DNA of 64,000 bases from Sarcophilus harrisii (taxonomy: Eukaryota > Chordata > Mammalia > Dasyuromorphia > Dasyuridae). Made by a program: the position numbers and the translations under genes. Of the stretch, positions 41,974 through 51,949 are shown in pieces (position 1 is the first letter of the stretch; each line of letters starts with the position of its first letter). The notes beneath the pieces are model-generated. The model was not told where the DNA came from, made no database searches, and saw nothing but the letters and a program-made list of their open reading frames with translations. The stretch is from NCBI RefSeq assembly GCF_902635505.1, contig NC_045427.1:134401960-134465959 (forward strand), written 5' to 3'.

Positions 41974-42809
41974 AAAAGACAAGGTCATGGTAGTCCCTGC
42001 AAAAGACAAGGTCATAGTAGTCCCTGCAAAAGACAAGGTCAAGGTAGTCCCTGCAAGAGACAAGGTCATGGTAAGACTTGCAAAAGACAAGGTCAAGGTA
42101 GTCCCTGCAAAAGACAAGGTCATAGTAGTCCCTGCAAGAGACAAGGTCAAGGTAGAACCTGCAAAAGACAAGTCAAGGTAGTCCCTGCAAGGTCAAGGTA
42201 GTCCCTGCAAAAGACAAGTCAAGGTAGTCCCTGCAAGAGACAAGGTCAAGGTAGTCCCTGCAAAAGACAAGGTCAAGGTAGAACCTGCAAAAGACAAGTC
42301 AAGGTAGTCCCTGCAAGGTCAAGGTAGTCCCTGCAAAAGACAAGTCAAGGTAGTCCCTGCAAGAGACAAGGTCAAGGTAGTCCCTGCAAAAGACAAGTCA
42401 AGGTAGTCCCTGCAAGAGACAAGGTCAAGGTAGTCCCTGCAAGAGACAAGGTCAAGGTAGTCCCTGCAAAAGACAAGGTCATAGTAGTCCCTGCAAAAGA
42501 CAAGGTCAAGGTAGTCCCTGCAAAAGACAAGGTCATAGTAGTCCCTGCAAAAGACAAGGTCAAGGTAGTCCCTGCAAGAGACAAGGTCATGGTAAGACTT
42601 GCAAAAGACAAGTCAAGCTAGTCCCTGCAAAAGACAAGGTCATAGTAGTCCCTGCAAGAGACAAGGTCAAGGTAGAACCTGCAAAAGACAAGTCAAGGTA
42701 GTCCCTGCAAGGTCAAGGTAGTCCCTGCAAAAGACAAGTCAAGGTAGTCCCTGCAAGAGACAAGGTCAAGGTAGTCCCTGCAAAAGACAAGGTCATAGTA
42801 GTCCCTGCT
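41974..42809 (+). repeat. 27-bp minisatellite grown inside an L2 copy
   Basis: About 32 tandem units, most 27 bp, each containing TAGTCCCTGCAAAAGACAAG followed by a GTCAAGG or GTCATAG stretch. Variants of 26 bp (AAGTCAA lacking one G) and 20 bp recur, and a block of about six units with the same order of variants appears around 42133, 42255 and 42654, so whole blocks were copied. The flanks (CTGTGCTAGGCTGTGGGAAG on the left, TTTCAAAGGGCTTACAG on the right) are antisense L2 3'-end sequence, and one unit bridges them. The array therefore expanded from a single stretch of the L2 copy. Because 27 is divisible by 3, most frames stay open by chance on both strands. Confidence 0.95.
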
Positions 42810-42944
42810 TTCAAAGGGCTTACAGTATTTTTTTTGTGGGTAGGGAGAAGTAAGTAATCAACAAGCAAATATAAAACATATGACAAGTAAATCAAAAGTA
42901 ACTTAAGGTTGGAGGATCCTAATATCTGGGTGGATCAGGATTGG

Positions 42945-44800
42945 CCTTATCTGTTAGTCAACAAGCATGATAGGCCCTGCAATATGCCTACAGATACAAA
43001 GAAAGCAACAACATGTAAATAATGATGTGCATACAAGATACAGATGATATACAAAGGGGAGAGTGCCAGCAGTAAGGAGGAGCAAGAAAAAGACTTCTTG
43101 TAGAAGAAGTTGGATTAGAACTAAATCTTGAAGGAGCCAGGGGAGCCATAGTAAGGTGAAAAAGCAGAACATTCTAGACATGGAAAACAGTAAAAAGGCA
43201 TGGTCCTGGGGGGAGGGCGGGGTGGAGCACTGCCTGTGAGGAACCGAGTCCCGTGGAAGGGAGTAAAGCAAACCTGGAGAAAGAGAAAGGTCAGATCGTA
43301 AAGGGTTTTAAATAGCAAATAGCATGTTATATCAATCCTGGAGATAGAACATTCTGGGTTTGAATGGGGGGAAGGAGAGAATGACACGATCAGACCTGCG
43401 CTCCCAGACAACTGAGTAACGTGGGGAGAGAGTGGAGGCCAGAAGAGCAAGCGCTGGTTACTGCAAAGGGCCGAGAGCTGCATCCCAGGTGGGGGAAAGG
43501 AGGTGGTGGGAGGGGAGAGGTGACAAGATTGGGTAGGTGAAGTAAGTTCTGGTGAGGAGCTGTGTTTTCCAGCCTCAATAACTGAGGGGGCCCTGGAAAA
43601 CTAGAGAGAGTGAAAGGCTCAGGGAGAAAAAAGAATTCTGAATGTGTGGAGTTTGAGGTGCTGAGGAGTTAGACCACGGGTAATGTAAGGCAAGAGCGCA
43701 GGAGACAGACCAGTGCTGGACAGAGAGAGCTAGTAATCACTGGCTTAGAGATGATCCACTCATGAAAGTTGATGAGACTACTAAAAAAAGATAGTTTAGA
43801 GGGGAAAAAGAAGTGGAGCACATCCATGGTTAATGAGTGCAACCTGGAGAGAAAGTCATCAAAAGAGACTGAAAATTAATGAGAAACAAGAGAGAGCGGT
43901 ATCTTGAAAACCCAGGGAAGAGAGAGTATTGATGAAGAGAAGGTGATTAACAGTGTCAAAAAATGGACAAAGATTGAGGATTTAGGAAAACCCATTTATT
44001 AAGAGATCACTGGTAACTTTACAGAGACTGCAGTGAATGAGGAGATATGGGAAACATCATCCAGGTAATATGAAATAAGGGACAAAGAAGCATAGGGCAT
44101 TGTCAGTAAATGGTCTAAATGTTTTCTTTGAATCACAAAAGGAGGTCTTCAACTGAAAGACGGGTAGAAGGAGTGCTATGGAAGGCTTGAGGGAGGATGA
44201 GAATGTCTGAAATACATATTTTGCTGAGAGGGAGAGTGAATTGATTAGGGTTTCATGTAGGAAGTAACACAAGCTGAGATATGAAAGAAGCTAGGGATTT
44301 CAGAAGTCATAAATTCTAGATACAAAAGAAAACCTATGCAAAATGATGGAAATTAGGAGATGGAATGCTGTGTAAGAAATAAAAGGGAAAGCACTTTGGC
44401 TGGATTGCAGAGTACATGAAGGAGAATCCTCTACAATAATTTGGGAAAGAAGGCTGGGGTCAGCTTGTGAAGGGTTTTAAATGACAAATAAAGGGGCTTG
44501 TATTTGTTTTTAGAAACAATGAAAGTTTCTTGAGCAGAGAACTTGGTCAGACCTGAGTTTTAGTGGGGTTTCTAATTAGACAACAGTGTGAAGGGTGGAG
44601 GAAGAGTGGAGATAATTGTTAACTGGGAGACCAATTAGGATGCTATTATAATAGCCCAGATAAGAGGTGATAACTGATTGGAGAACAGGGAACTAAAGAA
44701 AGAGATGTTGTAGAGAAATAATTCTTAAGTTTTGGTAATTGATGAGATATGAAGAAGAATAAAGAACAGAAGATGACTTCAATGGTGCAAACTTAAGTCA
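42945..44800 (-). mobile_element. L2 antisense block
   Basis: Starts with the 3' end (TTAGTCAACAAGCATGATAG) and runs on through AAGACTTCTTGTAGAAGAAG, AACTAAATCTTGAAGGAGCC, GTAAAGGGTTTTAAATAGC, CTTGGTCAGACCTGAGTTTT, GGGAGACCAATTAGGATGCT and AATAGCCCAGATAAGAGGTG. Two overlapping copies are likely, since the trait KGGGTTTTAAATRRCAAAT recurs (43305 and 44475; K, R as IUPAC codes). Confidence 0.65.
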
Positions 44801-44804
44801 TTCA

Positions 44805-45350
44805 GTCAATAAGTTTTATTAAAGGTTAACTGCATCGGGCACTGTGCTAAATACTGAGGGTACAAAGAAAGCCAAAAAACATAGAACACACCTGCCTCAA
44901 GGAGTTCAGATGACTGGTGAAGACAACATATAAACAACACATATATACATACATATATATGTATAGTGAGGATCATCCCCTCACATATAACATGGGATAT
45001 TGTTTTAGAGCTTAAGGGGAAACAGAATAGATATCTTCTTTCCCCATCCTCTTATCCAAAAAGTCTTTAATTCCTACTAGGAGAAAAGCAAGAGATTTGG
45101 GACAGATACTGGGGCACTCTTTTTTGTTTGTTTGTTTCACTATTTCTCTTTTTTATTAAAGCTTTTTAATTTCTAAAACATATGAATAATTTTCAACATT
45201 CATCCTTGCAAAACCTTGTTTTTCCTCTTTCCCCTATCCCCTCCCCTAGACGGCAAGTAATATAATATATATTAAACATGGGGCACTCTGCTTTTCTTAA
45301 AAGAGGAGTATCAAAGAAGGATAGAATTATATCTATCTGCTCCCTCAAAT
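44805..45350 (-). mobile_element. L2 3' end, antisense, with an L1 insertion
   Basis: TCAGTCAATAAGTTTTATTA and CATCGGGCACTGTGCTAAAT mark the L2 3' end at about 44805-44950; the rest is poorly recognisable. An L1 tail lies at 45121-45279. Confidence 0.6.
45121..45279 (-). mobile_element. Truncated L1 3' end, antisense
   Basis: TTATTAAAGCTTTTTAATTT, TTCAACATTCATCCTTGCAA, CCCCTAGACGGCAAGTAATA. The direct repeat TGGGGCACTCT lies at 45110-45120 and 45279-45289. Confidence 0.92.
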
Positions 45351-45849
45351 ATTACTAGTCTAGGGCATGTCATTTTCAGATTCAAGCTAACTTCTAGTGG
45401 TTATTTCATTAATGAAGGAAGCAAGACTTTAAGTACTCTACCTAAGGTTTAACCTCCTTTCCCACCAAATAACCAGTCCACAATAAACACATACATCAAA
45501 TAGTAAAGAAACACATTTATTCAAATTGGTGTAAATATAAATCAGAGAAAGTGTACAAAGGAGAGTTATATATCACACAACACAGAGTGAAGGAACTCTA
45601 CCATTTGGGGCAAGATAATTCAATCAAGACAGATTCCTAGATCTCATCTGAGGGGAAGTTTCCCAAAGTCAAGTGCAGTAAAGCTGGGGAGAGGGACATG
45701 ATGGAAACTGTGAGTTCCTCTCATGACAGCTTTTAATTGGAGGTTTTTCCTTTAGTAACTTATGGGGTTGGTATCATCCATCTTCTTTCTCAAAACTGGA
45801 AAAGAGAAATACCTCAGAGTCTATTGAATCCCAGGAGACTTGAAAAGAC

Positions 45850-45908
45850 TGGAACGCTCATTTTTTATTTTTTATTTTTTTTTTTATTTTGGAACGCTCA
45901 TTTTTTAT
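45850..45908 (-). mobile_element. Tail-only micro-insertion with 19-base duplicate
   Basis: The 19-mer TGGAACGCTCATTTTTTAT occurs at 45850-45868 and again at 45890-45908, separated by 21 T-rich bases. The arrangement fits target-primed insertion of little more than a poly(A) tail (antisense). Confidence 0.6.
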
Positions 45909-47194
45909 GTTCTAGCCAACTTTGTCCTGCCCCATACACAGGCACTGGCTATTGATCTCACCAACAAGAAGAGGGTACCATACTAATAAGCTTGGGGACT
46001 TCATATTAAAAAATACGTGTAAGACAAATGAGAAGTACTTTTAGAAGAAAAGTACTAGCAGGAAGACCTTTCTGAAAAGGTCTTTTGCATAAGATGAGAT
46101 TTGAGCTGAATCATGAGGGAAGGAAAAGGATCTAAGAGGTAAAGACAAAAACAAACAATAGTCTAACCATGAGGAACCGTAATGGAAAAGCCATGCAACT
46201 GAGATGTGGAGTAATCTCTGAAAGAAGCAGCAAGATGGGATTGTAGAGATGTAGAGGAGAATAAATTTTAAGAATATAGGAACTGAATAGGTAGGAAGCA
46301 GCTAAGTTGTGATAGACTTTAAAAGAAGGATTTTAGATTAGGCCCAGGAGGTGATAGCGAGTCATTCATTAGTGTTTAAATAGGGAGGTAACAAAGTTAG
46401 ACCCACATTTTTGGTATATTTCAGCAACAATTGATTACAAATAGGATTAGGGAAGAGATGAGGCAGGGAGACAGTTTGGGTGGCTAGTAGTAATATTTCA
46501 GAGATGGGGCAAAGGCCCACGAGGGAAAGAACAGGACTTATACAAGAGATGCTGGGAAAGTAGAAATGAAAAAATTTGACAGTGGATTGGATATGTGGAA
46601 TAAGTTTAAGTGAGGAATTAAGGAGAACATAAAGGTTGCAAGGCTGGGTGATTCAAGAGGACAGTGATATACTTGTCCAGTTAATAAAGAAGTTAAGAAG
46701 AAAGGAAGGTTTTGGGGGAAAGAAGTCCTGTTTTGGACTTGTTGAGCATGAGATGTCTATAGGACATTCAATTTGAGATATTCAAAAGGCAATTGATAGT
46801 CTGAGAGTAGAGGTCAGTAGACAGATTAAGGCTAGATAAATAAATCTGAGAATCTCCATAGAAATTACAGTTAAATGCCCTGACTGATGAGATCATTAGA
46901 CATAGAGAAGAGGGCCCCAGGACAAAAGCTTGCAGGATTCCCAGGATATGAATAGTGTGACTCATATCATAATCCAAGAAAAGAAACTAAGAAGCAACTG
47001 ACAGGTGGGATGAGAATGGGGAGAAAGCAGCATCCTAAAAAACTACTGAAGAGAACTATCCAGGAAGAGAAAATGATAAACAACAGTTATTAAATGCTTC
47101 CTGTGTGTTAGACACATGCTAAACACTGGGGATACAAAAGAAGACAAAAGAAAGTTCTTGTCCAATCTTGTTAGATTGTAAACTCTAATGGCAG

Positions 47195-47231
<37 letters not shown>
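47195..47231 (+). repeat. (CA)n microsatellite
   Basis: About 18 CA units just left of the L1 insertion. Confidence 0.93.
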
Positions 47232-47237
<6 letters not shown>

Positions 47238-47244
47238 GATTGTA

Positions 47245-47885
47245 TATATACGCCAAAATGTTTGTGGCAGCCCTGTTTGTAGTGGCTAGAAACTGGAAAA
47301 TGAAGGGATGCCCATCAATTGGAGAATGGTTGGGTAAATTGTGGTATATGAATGTTATGGAATAGTATTGTTCTGTAAGAAATGACCAGCAGGATGAATA
47401 CAGAGAGGCTTGGAGAGACTTTCATGAACTGATGCTGAGTGAAATGAGCAGAACCAAGAGATCATTATATACGTCAACAACGATACTGTATGAAGATGTA
47501 ATCTGATGGAAGTGGATTTCTTTGACAAAGAGACCTAATTCAGTTTCAATTGATCAATGATGGACAGAAGCAGCTACACCCAAAGAAAATACACTGGAAA
47601 ATGAATGTAAACTTCTTGCATTTTTGTTTTTCTTCCCAGGTTATTTTTACCTTCTGAATCCAATTCTCCCTGTGCAACAAGAAAACTGTTTGGTTCTGCA
47701 CACATATATTGTATCCAAGATCTACTGTAACCTATTTAACATATATAGGACTGCTTGCCATCTAGGGGAGGCAGTGGAGGGAGGGAGGGGAAAAATCGGG
47801 ACAGAAGTGAGTGCAAGGGATAATGTTGTAAAAAAATTAACCTGGCATGGGTTCTGTCGATAAAGTTATTATAGTAAATAAAAAG
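47245..47885 (+). mobile_element. Truncated L1 3' region inside L2
   Basis: TGTTTGTGGCAGCCCTGTTT, CCCATCAATTGGAGAATGGT, AAATTGTGGTATATGAATGT, GAAATGAGCAGAACCAAGAG, GGACTGCTTGCCATCTAGGG and an A-rich end. L2 flanks lie on both sides, so it was inserted into L2. Confidence 0.92.
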
Positions 47886-47914
47886 AAATAAAAAAAAAAG
47901 AATATAGACATGCA

Positions 47915-47968
47915 TGCACACACAAATATATATGTGTATATATGTATACACACACTATATATATATAC

Positions 47969-48008
<40 letters not shown>

Positions 48009-48025
48009 GTATATATATATATAAA
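47915..48025. repeat. (AT/GTAT)n microsatellite
   Basis: Alternating ATATATGT-like units beginning right of the L1 poly(A) end. Confidence 0.88.
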
Positions 48026-49994
48026 TAAAGTGAGCTATATACAGGATAAATAGGAAATGTTTAAATGTTGGAATTAAGAAAAGTTAGATAAGACTTCTTA
48101 TAGAAGGTGGGATCTTAGTTGGGTCTTAAAGGAAGCCAGGAAGGTTGGTAGTCAGAGCAGAGGGAGAGTATTTCAAGAATGGGAGAGAATCAGAGAAAAT
48201 GTGCTCTGTAGTTCTGCTCAGATGTTGCTTCTGTACATGCTTCTTGGAGTCATATGGGAGAACTGGGTGAAGGAGGACAAGCAGCCCTAAAAGGGGCTCA
48301 GCAAACCCTAACATCAGAGGTTATCCTCCCTGGATACTCCTATATACCCTCTATAGTAATAGGGAAGGTAGGAAGAGGATTTAGGGGAAAAGTAAATTAG
48401 TTCTATTTTGGTCATATCAAATTTAAGAAGTCTACTAGACATCTAGTGTAAGATGTTTAGAAGGCATTTGGAGATGTGAGATTAGAAGTTAGCAGAGAGA
48501 TTGGATCAAGAAAGGGAGATTTAAGAATCAACAGCATGGAGGTGGTAATTAAGTCCATGGGAGATATATAGATATATGGCAAATGAAAGAGTATAGAGGG
48601 AGAAAGGGGCCCAGAATAAAACAAAAAAAGGATACCTATCATTAGGGGGAGTAATCTGGAGGAGGATTCAGCAAAGGAGACAGGAATGGTCAGATAGGTA
48701 CAAGGAGAAGTAGAAGGAATGGTGTCCCAAAACCTAGGGAGAAAAAGAGCAGCAAGAAGAGAGTGATCATCATTGTTAAAGGGATGCAAAGGTCAAAGAG
48801 AATGAGGATGGAAAAAAGGCCATTGGATTTGGCAACTAAGAAATCACAAGTATCTTTGAAGAGAACAGTTTTGGTACAATGATAAGATTGGAATACAGAC
48901 TGTAAGGTGTTAAAAAAGACAATGGATGAAGAGAAATTGGAGGCATCTATTGTAGAAGGCCTTTTCAAAGTGGTTTAGTTACAAAAGGCAGGAGATTTAT
49001 AGGAAGAGAATAGGGATGAAAGGATCAAGTGAGGGTGTTTGTTTTTTTTCAGGACAGAAGAGACATTGGATTGTTTGTAGGCATGTTGTAAGAAATGAGG
49101 GTCTGAAAATTAGTAAAAAGATAGGGGTGACAGAGGCAGGCAATCTATTGGAGGAAATGGGATGGAATGGGAACCCTTGAAGAAATAGAGAAAGGTCATT
49201 TCATTATGTAAAACAGGGATGAAGGAGATCATGGCAGAACATGAGTGGTAGGGAGAAGAGAAAAGAGGGTGGTCACAGAGAATGGCCTCTACTTTATTTC
49301 TGTAAAATATGAAGTAAGGATCTCAGCAGGGGGTGGGGAAGGAGAGGAAGGTAAGACATGGGAGATTTGAGGTGAGAGAAAAAGATTTGAAGAGTCACTG
49401 AATAGTGGGATAGAGAGTTGATAAGGGAGGTATAGTAGGATTTCCTAGCAGCAGTGAGGGACCATTGAGATTCTGTAACATAAATTTGTGTACCAGTCAG
49501 AATAGTCCCTGGTAGGAAAATTCCAAGGCTGAGGTTTAGCTGGGTACAATTGGTGATATGATAAAGCAGCTAGAGATTCAAGAGAAGATAGTGTAGAATT
49601 AAAATGATTTATCAACAGGTTAAGATGGGGAGAAGAGAAGGGAGAGGCCAGTGTAAGAGAGATGAACTGGGAGAGAGTTGAGGGGTCTAGGGATTGGAGA
49701 TCATGGTTGGGACAAAGTGTAAATTTATGTAATGGAAGGCAGGAGGAGTGAAAAGCCAGTTGATTATGGTTAGATAGGAGATTTCAGATTTTTTTTTTAA
49801 CATGGGAGGTGGTATATTTGTTGGTGATGACAAGTAGAGGATATGACCACTTTAAGGTGTAGTTGAAGTGAAGTGGAAGAGAGTAGGTGGAAGACTGAGT
49901 GGTTAAAGTATTTGAGAGAGAATTAATATGTTAGTGCCAATAGAAAAAAGTCAAGAAAGATGAAGAGTGATAAGACCATTGGATTTGGCAATTA

Positions 49995-50990
49995 AAATAT
50001 CAATGGTAACTAAGTAATATTTTATTTTTCCCAATTACTTATAAAAATAATTTAGAACATTCATTTTTTTTAAATTTTGAGTCCCAAATTATCTCTTTTC
50101 CTCCCCACTCCTTGATATGGTAGGTAAGCAAGTCTATATAGATTATACATGTGCAATGATGCACATCACAAATGATGACATTTCCATATTAGTCATATGA
50201 AAGAAGACACAATTCCCACCCCAAAAAAAACCCTCACCCACCCCATCAAAATAGTAGGCTTTGATTTGCATTCACATTCCATCAATTCTTTTTTCTAGAG
50301 ATAGAATTTTTCATCATGAGTCCTTTAGAATTGCTTTGAATCGCTGCATTAATTAGAATAACTAAGTCATTCACAGTTAATTATTATACAACTCCTAGTT
50401 GTTTTTTTCACTTTATATTAGCTCATATAAATCTTCCCAGGTTTTTCTGAAAGCATTCTGTTTATCATTTCTTATAGCATAATAGTATTCCGTTGTAATC
50501 TATACTACAACTTGTTCAAACATTCCCCATTTTATAGGTATCTCCTCAGTTTCCAAATCTTTGATACCACAAAAAGAGCTTCTTTAAAGTTTTGTAAAAA
50601 TAGGTCCTCCCTCATCTCCTTTTTAAAAATCTCTTTGGGATACAGACTGAGTTGTGGTATTGCTAGATCAAAGGGTATGCACAGTTTCATAGCCTTTGGG
50701 AACAGTTCTAATGGTTGAATCAGTTCACAACTCCATCAACAATACATAGCATCCTAATTTTCCCACATCTCAGCATGTGGCTAATATGACAGAAAAGGAA
50801 AAATGACAATCTGATAAGTGTGAGGTACTCAGTTGTTTTGATTTCCATTTCTTTAATCAATTTAGATGATTCAGAACATTTTTCATATGACTACAGATAG
50901 TAATTTTGATTTGCCTGAAAAATCGCTGTTCATGTCCTCCCACCATATTATCAATTGGGGGATGACTCCTTGTAAATTTGCCTCAATTCT
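49995..50990 (-). mobile_element. Old L1 3' region, antisense
   Basis: About 1 kb of the same L1 type as 32318-33375: ATTTTTCCCAATTACTTATA, TTTTGAGTCCCAAATTATCT, TTTGATTTGCATTCACATTC, GCATAATAGTATTCCGTTGT, TTTTCTGAAAGCATTC. A long A run follows (51030-51055). Confidence 0.83.
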
Positions 50991-51949
50991 CAAATGACAA
51001 ATGGTATCTATACCAAAGATACTTGCTGTAAAAAAAAAAAAAAAAAAAAAAAAAATTCCCCACCTTTCTGCTTTCCTTCTAATCTTGGTTGCAGTGTAAT
51101 TTTAGAGAAAAAAAAAAAGTTTCATTTGAAGCCATCAGTTTGGAAGCCAGATTATGGAAGCGTTTAGAATTTCCTGACAAAAGAGAACCTGAAGCGGCTA
51201 GTGAAAATAGCTTTCTCAAGAGGTTTAACCGGATGATAGGATTTTTTGAGAATTGGGGGGGGGGGTCTGAAGGGGGAGAGAAACACCTATTCATAAGCAA
51301 TAAGGAAGCAGGCAGTAGACAAGGAGAGTTGGAAGATTTCGTGAGAGTGGGGTTGATAAAGGGGACATTCTGCTAGGGAAAATGGGGGAAAAAATGGTAG
51401 ATATAGGGGGATTTTGCCTTGACAAGGAAAAGGGTCATCTCTTCATGTAAAACAGGTGTCAAGAAGGAGATTAATGGTTGAAGGCATCTGAGGGGTGTGA
51501 AATAAGAACAGGGCAATGAAGGAGCTCTCTGCAAATGATCCTAGTTTTTTCCCCATGAAATCTTAGTACAATTCTCACCTTGGGGGGGAGATACGAGGAA
51601 AAGCCCGAAGCGAGTTTCCCTATGCCCTCTAAGGTGCCATTCCCCACAAATGACTTTTTCCTGTCTGCCATCCTTACTGCATTACAGTAAGCCAAACGAT
51701 GTTCGGGGGCTCCTATCTCAATTAGTGTCGATGCTTTCTTTCCCCATTCCCAACCCCCCAAATGTGGCACCTTGAGCTATATACAGTAGGCGCTTAATAT
51801 TTGAATGAAATGGTAGATTATTCCTTTATTCCCTGTGGGAATTTTTTGGTAACTACTGAATGCCTGCAGAGAGGGCTACCTCTCCAACCCCACACCTTCC
51901 CCCACACACAGACACACACCGGCAGTCAGGAGGTTGGTCTGACTGTTGG
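50991..51949. other. Stretch upstream of the XPO7 CpG island
   Basis: A run of A (51030-51055), a G run (51257-51266) and otherwise unrecognised, probably single-copy sequence. No coding-like frame. Confidence 0.5.

Larger units (their letters stand above)
46000..49990 (-). mobile_element. L2 antisense block (several fragments)
   Basis: Most of 46000-47200 and 48030-49990 is antisense L2: TGAGCTGAATCATGAGGGAA, AAGTTAGACCCACATTTTTG, CCTGTTTTGGACTTGTTGAG, ATGAGATGTCTATAGGACAT, TTAAATGCTTCCTGTGTGTT, GGTGGGATCTTAGTTGGGTC, AAGGCCATTGGATTTGGCAA. At least two copies are present, because the 3'-end motif recurs at about 47090. An L1 (47245-47885) and microsatellites interrupt it. Purine-rich strand; no intact frame. 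Confidence 0.65.

Noticed and set aside
41872-42611. Repetitive open frames on both strands (for example repeated SFAGTTMTL)
   Set aside because: They come from the 27-bp array, whose unit length is divisible by three, so frames stay open by chance.
41974-42809. Array resembling CRISPR direct repeats
   Set aside because: Units abut one another with no unique spacers, in a vertebrate genome and inside an L2 copy.
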